DNA from: an uncultured Eubacteriales bacterium
Lineage (GTDB): Bacteria; Bacillota; Clostridia; Oscillospirales; Acutalibacteraceae
Assembly (NCBI GenBank): GCA_934466515.1
Contig: CAKSLH010000002.1
Span: 1 to 64,000 of the forward strand
DNA length: 64,000 nt
Direction: 5' to 3'
Shown: piece by piece, positions 15,788 to 24,246 of the stretch
Position numbering within the stretch: the first letter of the stretch is position 1
Layout of the letters: the number at the start of each line of letters is the position of its first letter
Notes under the pieces: model-generated
What the model saw: only the letters and a program-made list of their open reading frames with translations
Databases searched by the model: none
What the model was told of the DNA's origin: nothing
Position numbers and translations under genes: made by a program

Positions 15788-17110
15788 ATGAAAAATATAA
15801 GTAAAAAATTTATTTCACTCGGAATCTGTTTTGGCATAGTGCTTACGTTAGCTGCCTGTGGCGGCGGAACCAAAAGCGGCAAAAGCGCTTCCAAAGGAAA
15901 GGAAGTAACGATGGTAGTTGAGAACGCAGACCTTGATATGTATAAGGAATGGTTCGCAGAGTTTGAAGAGAAATATAAAGAGGAAGGCTATACTGTAAAA
16001 CCGGTTCCGGTTGGTGGCGGTCAGATTCAGGGTAAGCAGGATAACATGATGGCTTCCGGCACAGCACCAGATATCGTCGTAGGCGGAGATATTCATATCT
16101 TAAGCCAGTACAAATACCTGGTTCCACTTGATGAGCTGATTAAGCGTGATAATGCAGATGTTGATGTGGATGATTTTATGCCTGAAATTATGGATTTATT
16201 AAAGAAAGACGGAAAGACATACTATATTCCGAACTTTTTCAATACATCTCTGTTGTATTATAATAAGGATTTATTTGATATATACAATGCAAATCCTTCC
16301 AATGCAAATGCGAAGCTTGACTATCCGCAAAATGACTGGACATATGATGATTTCATGAATGCAGCGAAGAAGCTTACTGTTAAGAGCGGTGGAGAATATT
16401 CGCAGTGGGGTTGCTATTCCACCATTGGCTGGTGGGGCGAATGGCTGATTCATGTGCGTCAGGCAGGCGGAGACATTATGAATGAAGAAGGTCTCGTAAC
16501 GCTCGATACACCGGAAGCAAAGGCAGGATTTCAGCGGTACATGGATAAGATGTACGGTGAAAATAAGGTTTCGTTTGTCACAGGCCAGCAGGAATTGGGA
16601 GGATTTTCCGGAAAGAAGACGGCAATGGCATATGGCGGACATTTAAAGGATTGGGGCGAGTTTAAGAAGGTAAAGGATTTCAACTGGGATGTAACGCTTA
16701 TCCCTTCTGTAAACGGTAACCGCACCGGAGAATTATCCGTAAATGCATTTGGAATTCATAAGGACAGTAAGTCTCAAGAGGCTGCATGGGCATTAATTAA
16801 GTTCTTGACAAGAAAGAGAACCGGAGAAGAGCTGAAAAACTATCCTTATATTTCTCCGCGTCTTTCCGAAAAGGAAGAACGTTTGGCTGTTCCGGCAGAA
16901 CAACGTCCGATTCCACAGAATTTGGAAGCAGTATATGAATCTGTAAAGTATAATAAGATTCTTCCGCAGCAGAAATATGCGAATTATGTTATCACAAAGA
17001 TTATTGAGACAGAGTTGCAAAAAGCAATTCAGAGCGGCAAAGGTGTAGACGAAGCCTTGAAGAATGCAACCGATAATGCAAATAAGTATATTAAAACCAA
17101 TTACAGATAA
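15788..17110 (+). CDS. extracellular sugar-binding lipoprotein of an ABC transporter
   Basis: A 440-residue family 1 (MalE-like) solute-binding protein. The lipoprotein signal ends in LAAC (Cys24), followed by a Gly/Ser/Lys linker. The mature part shows the usual features: EVTMVV start strand, GTAPDIVVGG, NDWTYDDFMNAAKKLT and GWWGEWLIHVRQAGGDIMNEEG. It should bind an oligosaccharide outside the membrane and deliver it to the two permeases directly downstream (22 bases). With GH130, GH38 and GH92 enzymes following, a manno-oligosaccharide is the likely cargo. ATG 15788 is preceded only by a weak aaagaa and a 14-codon ORF with a strong ribosome site. Confidence 0.93.
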   Translation: MKNISKKFISLGICFGIVLTLAACGGGTKSGKSASKGKEVTMVVENADLDMYKEWFAEFEEKYKEEGYTVKPVPVGGGQIQGKQDNMMASGTAPDIVVGGDIHILSQYKYLVPLDELIKRDNADVDVDDFMPEIMDLLKKDGKTYYIPNFFNTSLLYYNKDLFDIYNANPSNANAKLDYPQNDWTYDDFMNAAKKLTVKSGGEYSQWGCYSTIGWWGEWLIHVRQAGGDIMNEEGLVTLDTPEAKAGFQRYMDKMYGENKVSFVTGQQELGGFSGKKTAMAYGGHLKDWGEFKKVKDFNWDVTLIPSVNGNRTGELSVNAFGIHKDSKSQEAAWALIKFLTRKRTGEELKNYPYISPRLSEKEERLAVPAEQRPIPQNLEAVYESVKYNKILPQQKYANYVITKIIETELQKAIQSGKGVDEALKNATDNANKYIKTNYR

Positions 17111-17131
17111 GTGTAATAAGGAGTAGTTTTA

Positions 17132-18025
17132 ATGAAAAGAAAAAGAAAACAGGCATTATATTTTTTCCTGTTTGCATCCCCGGGTTTGATAGGTTTTGCA
17201 GTTCTGTCTGTATATCCGATTCTTCGCTCGCTGTTTTTAAGCTTTACGAACCGAACTCTTTTAGGATACGAACCTACGGAATGGGTGGGGCTGAAAAATT
17301 ATATAAGAGCATTTGGTGATGTTTATGTTTGGGATTCGCTTGGAAAATCTTTTATATATGCAATTGCAACGCTTGTGACCGTAAATGTGACCGGTCTTTT
17401 GGCTGCACTTTTGATGAATCATGTAAAAGGAAAATTTTCAAATGTTTTAAGAACAATTTTTTACGCACCAAGTATTCTTCCGGCAGTATCTATGGTTATC
17501 ATGTTTACATGGATTTTTAATCCGTCTACCGGATTTTTAAATACAATCCTTCGAAGCTTGGGGGTTGAAAATGTGCCGTTATGGTTGGAAGGAAACACAA
17601 CGGTTATACCGACCCTTATTATCATGTCATTCTGGTCCTTTGGTGCTAAGATGGTTATTTACTTGGCTGGACTACAGGGAATATCAAAGGAATATTATGA
17701 GGCAGTTTCTCTGGACGGAGCAAATGCAGTTACAACATTTTTCAAGATCACACTTCCGCTGCTTTCGCCGGTACTGTTCTACAACGTATTGATGAGTCTG
17801 GTGGGTGGTCTTCAGGTGTTTACGGAGGCCTATGTAATCAGCGGTACAGGTACCGGTGTTCCGGTGAACTTTTATGTGTTGAATGTATTTTCTCTTGCAT
17901 TTAATTCTCCGTATGAACTTGGATATGCATCTGCTTTAGCATGGATTTTATTTGTGATTATTCTTGCAATGACAGGTTTGTACTTCATTTTCAGTAAGAA
18001 GTTTTTAAATTTTGATGGAGAATAG
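17132..18025 (+). CDS. sugar ABC transporter permease (MalF/UgpA type)
   Basis: A 297-residue inner-membrane permease with six predicted transmembrane segments. The binding-protein-dependent transport signature (EAA loop) is visible as EAVSLDGAN followed by ITLPLLSPVLFYN near residues 190-220. The N-terminal segment FFLFASPGLIGFAVLSVYPI is typical of the MalF/UgpA partner. The ribosome site AAGGAG lies 10 bases before ATG. It pairs with the next gene to form the channel. The ATPase subunit is not encoded anywhere in this window, so a shared MsiK-like ATPase elsewhere is implied. Confidence 0.95.
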   Translation: MKRKRKQALYFFLFASPGLIGFAVLSVYPILRSLFLSFTNRTLLGYEPTEWVGLKNYIRAFGDVYVWDSLGKSFIYAIATLVTVNVTGLLAALLMNHVKGKFSNVLRTIFYAPSILPAVSMVIMFTWIFNPSTGFLNTILRSLGVENVPLWLEGNTTVIPTLIIMSFWSFGAKMVIYLAGLQGISKEYYEAVSLDGANAVTTFFKITLPLLSPVLFYNVLMSLVGGLQVFTEAYVISGTGTGVPVNFYVLNVFSLAFNSPYELGYASALAWILFVIILAMTGLYFIFSKKFLNFDGE

Positions 18026-18029
18026 ACAA

Positions 18030-18881
18030 ATGAAGAATAGAAGAAAAATCAAAAAATCAACAATTGTGATTGATATTATTCTGGTGATTTCAACTTGTCT
18101 GGTTCTGCTCCCGATTGTGACAATGGTTATGACATCCTTAAAAACCTTTGAAGATGTACAGATGAATCCGGCGAGTTTGATACCGAAAGAATTTACATTA
18201 AAGAATTATGTTACTGTATTTACGGAATTCCCGTTTACACAGTATCTCATAAACACATTATTTATTACGATTACATCAACGATTGGAATCACGTTGACCA
18301 GCGCGTTGGTGGCGTATGCCTTTGCAAGATTTGATTTTAAGTATAAGGGAATTATTTTTGCCGTTATGCTTTCAACCATTATGATTCCGGGACAGATACT
18401 TCAGATCCCATTATATGAAATGTATCGTGGAATGGGATGGATTAATACCTATAAGCCGATGATTATTCCCGCATTTTTAGGCGGTGGTATCACCAATGTG
18501 TTCCTGATTCGGCAGTTTTTTAATTCTTTGCCGAAATCGATTTTTGAATCTGCGCAGATTGACGGAGCTGGCGAATTCCGTATCTTTGCAACGATTGCAG
18601 TACCACTTTCAAAGGCAATCATATTCACTGTTGCAATTTTTTCGTTTACGGCTTCGTGGAATGACTTCTACAGTCCGCTTCTGTATATCAACGATGATAA
18701 AAAGTACACTCTTGCTTATGGATTATATATCTTCTTTGATAAGTTCAAGGTCGGATCCTATAAGGCTTGGAATATAATTTGTGCGGCAAACCTTGTTGTA
18801 ATTGTTCCAATCATTGTACTTTATTTCTTTGCACAGAGGTATTTTGTGGAAGGAATTACTCTTGGTGGAGTAAAAGGATAG
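18030..18881 (+). CDS. sugar ABC transporter permease (MalG/UgpE type)
   Basis: This is the second permease, 283 residues from ATG 18030, which has GGAG 9 bases upstream. TTG 18012 and ATG 18015 are in-frame alternatives without a ribosome site. The EAA loop reads ESAQIDGAGEFRIFATIAVP near residues 175-195, and TASWNDFYSPLLYI near 215 is characteristic of MalG-like proteins. It starts 4 bases after the first permease stop, so the two are translationally linked. It imports the oligosaccharide captured by the upstream binding protein. Confidence 0.94.
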   Translation: MKNRRKIKKSTIVIDIILVISTCLVLLPIVTMVMTSLKTFEDVQMNPASLIPKEFTLKNYVTVFTEFPFTQYLINTLFITITSTIGITLTSALVAYAFARFDFKYKGIIFAVMLSTIMIPGQILQIPLYEMYRGMGWINTYKPMIIPAFLGGGITNVFLIRQFFNSLPKSIFESAQIDGAGEFRIFATIAVPLSKAIIFTVAIFSFTASWNDFYSPLLYINDDKKYTLAYGLYIFFDKFKVGSYKAWNIICAANLVVIVPIIVLYFFAQRYFVEGITLGGVKG

Positions 18882-18933
18882 AAATATAGCAGCAAGGGAA
18901 ATTTTTGAATTAAGAAAACGGAGAATGATATAG

Positions 18934-19902
18934 ATGTTATCAGTAGAAAGGCTTGGTGTATTATTAGCACCTAAGGACGAGAACCATGCAAAGTTTAATG
19001 CCGGTATGGTAAAACAGGGCGACAAGGTACATATGGTTTATCGTTGGAGTAAACAAAATGGCATCGCAACAGATGCAAACGAAAAGAAAACCGGTATTGT
19101 GTATTCGGATGATTTTGTGTCTTATGCAGAGCTTACACCGGAAGGGAAACTTGTATCAGACCTGGATGAACAGGGATTAATTAAGTACTATATTGAAAAT
19201 CCGAAAACTCCGGTTTATGCACAGGATCCGAGAATCGTAGAATTTGAAGGAGAGTATATTATTTTCTTCGTAAGATACGATTTGAAAATCTGCCGTGTAG
19301 GTATGGCAAGAACCAAGGATTTTAAGAAAATAGAGCCGATTGGAATTATTCCGAGCAATGATTGGGATAAGGACGCATTTATTCTGCCGGAGCGTATTAA
19401 CGGCAAGATTGTGTACATTCACCGTATTGAGCCAAATATTCAGATTGATTACTTCGACAGCTTTGACGAGATGATTGACCCTGAGTACTGGAATCATTAT
19501 AATGAGAAGATCCATGAGCAGGTTGTCATGAAGAGCGAATATCCGTGGGAGAATCGTAAGATTGGCGGAAGTGTTCCGCCAATTAAGACACCGGAAGGAT
19601 GGCTGTTCATTTACCATGGAGTTGCAGATGACAGAGAACCATTCTGTTATCGTGCAGGAGCAGCTCTTCTTGACCTTGAGAATCCGAGCAAAGTAATTGC
19701 AAGACTGCCGTATCCGATTTTGGAGCCGGAAGAGGGATATGAGGTTAAGGGAGACATGGGCAATGTTGTGTTTCCGGTTGGAGCATACATACATGACGGG
19801 TATCTCTATTTGTCATACGGCGGGGCAGATAAGGTAGTAGCTCTTTGCCGTTTCAGCTATTACGAGCTGCTGAAAGAACTTAAAAAGAATCCTTGCAAAT
19901 AA
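18934..19902 (+). CDS. GH130-family beta-mannoside phosphorylase/mannosidase, copy 1
   Basis: A 322-residue cytosolic enzyme of the GH130 five-bladed propeller family, whose members phosphorolyse or hydrolyse beta-mannosides. Family strings are present: QDPRIVEFEGEYIIFF (with the conserved Asp), WDKDAFILPERI, IGGSVPPIKT, WLFIYHGVADD and FPVGAYIHDGYLYLSYGGAD. There is no signal peptide. The subfamily, and therefore the linkage (beta-1,2 versus beta-1,4), cannot be decided by eye. A paralogue follows 22 bases downstream. It probably acts on oligosaccharide imported by the transporter just upstream. Confidence 0.92.
   Translation: MLSVERLGVLLAPKDENHAKFNAGMVKQGDKVHMVYRWSKQNGIATDANEKKTGIVYSDDFVSYAELTPEGKLVSDLDEQGLIKYYIENPKTPVYAQDPRIVEFEGEYIIFFVRYDLKICRVGMARTKDFKKIEPIGIIPSNDWDKDAFILPERINGKIVYIHRIEPNIQIDYFDSFDEMIDPEYWNHYNEKIHEQVVMKSEYPWENRKIGGSVPPIKTPEGWLFIYHGVADDREPFCYRAGAALLDLENPSKVIARLPYPILEPEEGYEVKGDMGNVVFPVGAYIHDGYLYLSYGGADKVVALCRFSYYELLKELKKNPCK
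19558..19682 (+). repeat. 125-bp direct repeat shared by the two GH130 genes, copy 1
   Basis: Bases 19558-19682 are identical to 20540-20664 by direct comparison, while the flanking parts of the two genes differ at many synonymous and nonsynonymous sites. It covers the IGGSVPPIKT to AALLDLEN coding region. This is the footprint expected from recent gene conversion. Confidence 0.85.
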
Positions 19903-19924
19903 GAAATATCGGAGTATGTAATTT

Positions 19925-20884
19925 ATGTTATCTGTAGAAAGACTCGGCGTCGTATTGGCACCGAAAGATAAAGAACATGCCAAGTTTAATGCGGGCATGG
20001 TGAAGCAGGGCGATAAGGTACATATGCTGTATCGCTGGAGCAAGTCCACCGGAGTCTGGACAGGAGAGAAGACTGGTATACGGTATGCAGAGGATTTTGT
20101 GTCCTACGCAGAGCTTACACCGGAAGGAAAGCTTGTATCTGACCTGGACGACAAGGGATTTATCAAATATTATATTGAAGATCCTAAAACACCGCTTTAC
20201 TCACAGGATCCGAGAATTGTAGAATTCGAGGGAGAATATATTATTTTCTTTGTGAGATGGGATCTTGATTTGTGCAAAGTCGGCATGGCAAGAACCAAGG
20301 ATTTCAAGAAAGTGGAGCCGATTGGTATCATTCCTACAACAGATTGGGACAAGGACGCATTTATCCTGCCAGAGCGTATTAATGGCAAGATTGTGTACAT
20401 TCATCGTATTGGAGCTGATATTCAAATTGATTACTTTGATGAATTAGAGGATATGCTGGATCCTGAATATTGGGATCACTATGAAGATAAGATTCATGAG
20501 AAAGTAATTATGAAGAGTGAATACGAGTGGGAGAATAAGAAGATTGGCGGAAGTGTTCCGCCAATTAAGACACCGGAAGGATGGCTGTTCATTTACCATG
20601 GAGTTGCAGATGACAGAGAACCATTCTGTTATCGTGCAGGAGCAGCTCTTCTTGACCTTGAGAACCCAAGCAAAGTAATTGCAAGGCTACCGTATCCGAT
20701 TTTAGAGCCAACAGAGGATTATGAGGTGGCAGGAGATGTGCCGAATGTGGTATTTCCGGTAGGTGCATATATTCATGAGGAATATGTCTATATATCCTAC
20801 GGCGGAGCAGACAAGGTGGTTGCTCTCTGCAGGTTTAAGTATGATGAGTTGATGGAAGAGTTTCGAAAGAATCCGATAAAATAA
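19925..20884 (+). CDS. GH130-family beta-mannoside phosphorylase/mannosidase, copy 2
   Basis: A 319-residue paralogue of the preceding gene, with the same motifs (QDPRIVEFEGEYIIFF, WDKDAFILPERI, IGGSVPPIKT, FPVGAYIHEEYVYISYGGAD). It differs mainly in residues 36-50 (STGVWTGEKTG against a longer loop) and around 160-185, regions that may shape the acceptor site. The start has GGAG 10 bases upstream. Two neighbouring GH130 genes in a mannoside locus often have different chain-length or linkage preferences; here that is only an inference. Confidence 0.92.
   Translation: MLSVERLGVVLAPKDKEHAKFNAGMVKQGDKVHMLYRWSKSTGVWTGEKTGIRYAEDFVSYAELTPEGKLVSDLDDKGFIKYYIEDPKTPLYSQDPRIVEFEGEYIIFFVRWDLDLCKVGMARTKDFKKVEPIGIIPTTDWDKDAFILPERINGKIVYIHRIGADIQIDYFDELEDMLDPEYWDHYEDKIHEKVIMKSEYEWENKKIGGSVPPIKTPEGWLFIYHGVADDREPFCYRAGAALLDLENPSKVIARLPYPILEPTEDYEVAGDVPNVVFPVGAYIHEEYVYISYGGADKVVALCRFKYDELMEEFRKNPIK
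20540..20664 (+). repeat. 125-bp direct repeat shared by the two GH130 genes, copy 2
   Basis: Identical to 19558-19682, at an offset of 982 bases. Recombination between the copies would delete one GH130 gene equivalent and leave a single fused gene. Confidence 0.85.
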
Positions 20885-20902
20885 GAAAAATCATTAACAA
20901 AT

Positions 20903-20980
20903 AAAAGCGTCAGGGTTGACTGTAGCAAAGAACATGCGGTTTCGTGTGATTCAAAGCGGAGCTGCTCCTTGGCGCTTTTT
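20903..20980 (+). other. long-range hairpin between GH130 copy 2 and GH38
   Basis: AAAAGCGTCA (20903-20912) can pair with TGGCGCTTTT (20970-20979), with one G-T pair, closing a 57-base loop and running into TTTTT. It resembles a terminator with a large loop, or an intergenic mRNA structure that tunes expression of the GH38 gene, which begins 16 bases later. Confidence 0.5.
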
Positions 20981-20995
20981 CGGAAAGGATAAACT

Positions 20996-23713
20996 ATGAA
21001 ACATTATTGTGTTGTTTCCCATACCCATTGGGACAGAGAGTGGTATCAGACCCAGGAGCAGTTTCGAATTCGCCTGATTGATTTATTTGACAATTTATTG
21101 AAGATTCTTGATAAAAATCCGAGTTATATTTTTCACATGGATGCACAGACGATTGTGTTTGAGGATTACTGGGAAGTAAGACCGGAGATGAAAGAGAAGT
21201 GCTGTCAGTATATCCGTGAGGGACGTATTCTGGCAGGACCCTGGTATGTGCAGAATGATTTCTTCCTTACCAGCGGTGAATCGACTATTCGTAATCTTCT
21301 GATTGGGACGAAGCAGGCGGAGGATATGGGACGTTGCGGCAAGACGGGTTATACACCTGATCAGTTTGGACTGATTTCTCAGCTTCCACAGATTTTACGG
21401 GGCTTTGATATTGATCACTGTGTGTTCGGAAGAGGATATTATTCTTTTGAAGAAATGCCGGGTGGATGGTTCGCAGGCAAGAACAAACCTGCAGAATTCA
21501 ACTGGGAGAGTCCGGATGGCTCGGGGGTTCTTGCTATCTGCATGAGCTTCTGGTATAACAATGCGCAGCGTTTCTCTGCTGATATTGATAAGGCGTATCG
21601 TCTTACCGAGAATATCCGTGATTCCTTTGAGGGAGTTGCAACAACACCGTATCTCCTTTTGATGAACGGGGTAGACCACTTGGAGCCACAGCCTGATTTA
21701 TTGCCGATACTTAATGAGATTCAAAAGAGGCTTCCGGAGGATGAGAAAATCTATCAGACCAGTTTGGAAAATTATGCAAAATTGGTGAGAGGGGCTAAGA
21801 TAAAGGAAGAGATGCCTACAGAAGTAGGAGAACTGATGCAGGGTACTACCGGAAATCTCTTGAAGGATACGGTTTCTTCCCGTGTTTATTTAAAGACGAA
21901 AAATTGCGAGCTTCAGAATATGCTGGAAAACTGCTTAGAGCCATTGTATGCACTACTGGAACTATCCGGCATGAATGGTGTATATCCTTCCGGTCATCTT
22001 GATTATCTCTGGAAGATGCTGATTCGAAATCACGCACATGACAGTATCTGTGGCTGCAGCACAGACGCGGTTCATCGTCATATGGAAGACCGTTTTGAAA
22101 ATATCGAAGAGATGGGTAAAGAACTTCTTCGCCGCGGCATGAAGCAGTTGGCTGCTCATGTACACAGGAACCTTGCGAAAGAGGATTATCAGATTGTGGT
22201 ATTTAACAGCTTGGAGAAGAGCCGAACCGAAGTCATTGACGCTGTGATTGATGTGGTGGCGGAGGATGAACCGCAGGGAATCCGGATTACAGATGAAAAT
22301 GGCATGGAAGTACCCTTCCTCGTATTGGATACTGAGAAATTGGCAAAATCTGTATTTTCTCCCATCAATCTTCCGGGAATGGTAGATACGGTGCGCTACA
22401 AGGTTCGCATATTGGCAGAAAATGTACCGGCGTTTGGTTTCGTTTCTTATCGAGTAGAAACTAATCATGAAACTACAGAATATGAATTTGGTAATACGAT
22501 TGGATTTGAGCAGAAACAGGAGTATTGCCTTGAAAATAATAATCTGAAGGTGACAGTTTCAGCAAATGGAACTGTAAATTTGTTCCATAAAGAAAGCGGA
22601 CATATCTTTGAAGATGTGTTAAGAATCAACGATTCCGCAGATGCAGGAGAAGCTTATAATTATCTGCCACTTGCTGGGGATGTACCTGTGGATGTCAGCG
22701 GGTTTATACCGGTTATCAGCATAGAAGAGACGGATTCTTATCTTGGCAGACTGCGTATGCATTATGAGGTGACTCTTCCGGCATATCTTGATAAAGCAAA
22801 CCGGAGAAGAAGCGAAGAGACCGTAACCATGCCGCTGGATATCATTCTTACTTTGAAAAAAGAAGCGAAATCACTGGATGTGACATTTGTATTTACGAAC
22901 AAAGCAAAAGAACACAGAATGTGTGCGCTGGTACGTACAGGTTTAAACTGTGATATGGCAGTAAGTACATCACCGTTTGATTTGATTGCACGAAACAAAT
23001 GGGATATTAAAAAGCAAATCTGCAATGAAACGGAGCACAATTCCGGTATGACGGCAATTGGGGATGAGAAGTTGTCCGTAGCTATATTAAACCGTGGAAT
23101 TTATGGGTATGAAAACCTGCAGAGTGAACAAGGTACTCTTGCCTTTGCACTGGTTCGTTCTACTGGTAAAATATCAGCCGGAGATGAAGCCTGTGACGAT
23201 GAGTGGGCAATTCCGGAAAACCAGTGCTTACGTGAAATACGGTGCGAATTCTCAATTCTGCCGCAGACAGGAGGTGAGTTTGCAGAGAAGGCTGCATTTG
23301 AGGCAAAATCATTCCAAAATCCGATGATGGTACAGTGTGAACCGGTGGATACCCATAAGTTCATGGGCGGACGCACTGCGGTGCAGGATACCAGCATAGC
23401 AGAAATCTTCTATCAGGATGTTCCGTATGGGGATATCACGCTTGCATGTAGCGAGAGCGGAATTGCACTTGAAGGTAAGGGACTGCAAGTAACAGCATTA
23501 AAGAAATCCTTTGACCGAACAGGCTATGTTCTGCGATTCTTTAACATGAAAGAGGTAGAAAATGAGGCTGTGATTCGTTTTAATGGTCTTGCTGTGAAGA
23601 GAGTTTGGAAGACAAATATGAAGGAGAATGCGAGAGAAGAGATTGCCATTGCAGATCATACAGTAGTGTTGGCGATAAGAGCAAAAGAAATTATTACTTT
23701 ATTTTTCAAATAA
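20996..23713 (+). CDS. GH38 alpha-mannosidase
   Basis: A 905-residue intracellular alpha-mannosidase that trims alpha-linked mannose from imported glycans. The zinc site begins in SHTHWDREWYQTQEQFR (residues 8-24, His and Asp ligands). The nucleophile Asp lies in TPDQFGLISQLPQIL (about 122-136). The third metal-site motif is NHAHDSICGCSTDAVH near residue 345. The C-terminal beta-sandwich half follows as in the family. Length and order of motifs are normal and there is no signal peptide. The ATG has GGAAAGGAT in front. Its place after GH130 and before GH92 fits stepwise breakdown of mannan or N-glycan fragments. Confidence 0.96.
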   Translation: MKHYCVVSHTHWDREWYQTQEQFRIRLIDLFDNLLKILDKNPSYIFHMDAQTIVFEDYWEVRPEMKEKCCQYIREGRILAGPWYVQNDFFLTSGESTIRNLLIGTKQAEDMGRCGKTGYTPDQFGLISQLPQILRGFDIDHCVFGRGYYSFEEMPGGWFAGKNKPAEFNWESPDGSGVLAICMSFWYNNAQRFSADIDKAYRLTENIRDSFEGVATTPYLLLMNGVDHLEPQPDLLPILNEIQKRLPEDEKIYQTSLENYAKLVRGAKIKEEMPTEVGELMQGTTGNLLKDTVSSRVYLKTKNCELQNMLENCLEPLYALLELSGMNGVYPSGHLDYLWKMLIRNHAHDSICGCSTDAVHRHMEDRFENIEEMGKELLRRGMKQLAAHVHRNLAKEDYQIVVFNSLEKSRTEVIDAVIDVVAEDEPQGIRITDENGMEVPFLVLDTEKLAKSVFSPINLPGMVDTVRYKVRILAENVPAFGFVSYRVETNHETTEYEFGNTIGFEQKQEYCLENNNLKVTVSANGTVNLFHKESGHIFEDVLRINDSADAGEAYNYLPLAGDVPVDVSGFIPVISIEETDSYLGRLRMHYEVTLPAYLDKANRRRSEETVTMPLDIILTLKKEAKSLDVTFVFTNKAKEHRMCALVRTGLNCDMAVSTSPFDLIARNKWDIKKQICNETEHNSGMTAIGDEKLSVAILNRGIYGYENLQSEQGTLAFALVRSTGKISAGDEACDDEWAIPENQCLREIRCEFSILPQTGGEFAEKAAFEAKSFQNPMMVQCEPVDTHKFMGGRTAVQDTSIAEIFYQDVPYGDITLACSESGIALEGKGLQVTALKKSFDRTGYVLRFFNMKEVENEAVIRFNGLAVKRVWKTNMKENAREEIAIADHTVVLAIRAKEIITLFFK

Positions 23714-23824
23714 GTAAGAATATTTTACGAAAAAATAAGAAGCTTTACTGTTGAAGAATAATAATTGATGCTATGATTTTGTTATGAAAATATTGTGAAA
23801 TCAAGGAGAGAGGAGCAAACCGGT

Positions 23825-24124
23825 ATGAAAAAGTGTTTATCAGTTTTAGTTGCATTCATATTAGTTGTAACCCAGTTTACTTTTCTGAAATTCGGTGTCC
23901 GCAATTTGAACAACATGAACTTAGATCCATAATTTACGATATGTCTTAACATAGATCCAGACTTTAATATAGCTGGAGGTATAGATCGCTACGCATAAGT
24001 CTTATTTGATTGGAAAAATTTGACGCTGTTCTTTGGATTTGGAGTCAATCACAGCCAACATGAAAAGGTTATGGCTTTTGACTCAATCATGCTTATTGAT
24101 TCCGTTCCGACTGAGGCAAACTAA
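23825..24124 (+). pseudogene. relic of a third modular lipoprotein (signal peptide plus last module tail)
   Basis: A good ribosome site (GGAGAGAGGAG) and ATG 23825 open a signal-peptide-like start (MKKCLSVLVAFILVVTQF) that stops after 35 codons. About 70 bases later, in the same interval, a frame reads LTLFFGFGV...FDSIMLIDSVPTEAN to TAA 24122-24124. That closely matches the end of the 11209-15693 lipoprotein (LKLFFEIGV...FDGIALVDAVPAN). The middle of the gene has been deleted and what remains is broken by stops. This is evidence that the locus once held another protein of the same modular type. Confidence 0.7.
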
Positions 24125-24143
24125 TAAAATATTGAGATACCAT

Positions 24144-24182
24144 TGCGGCGTTTTTACAGGAATAGTTTGTAAAAACGTCGCA
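24144..24182 (+). terminator. strong hairpin after the lipoprotein relic
   Basis: TGCGGCGTTTTTACA (24144-24158) pairs with TGTAAAAACGTCGCA (24168-24182), with one G-T pair. There is no T run after it on the plus strand, so it may be an mRNA-stabilising or processing hairpin rather than a true terminator. The GH92 gene starts 65 bases later. Confidence 0.55.
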
Positions 24183-24246
24183 AGGCGGGTTTATAGTTCA
24201 ATTTTATATACTGAAAGTACAAAAATGAGAAATAGAGGAATATGTA

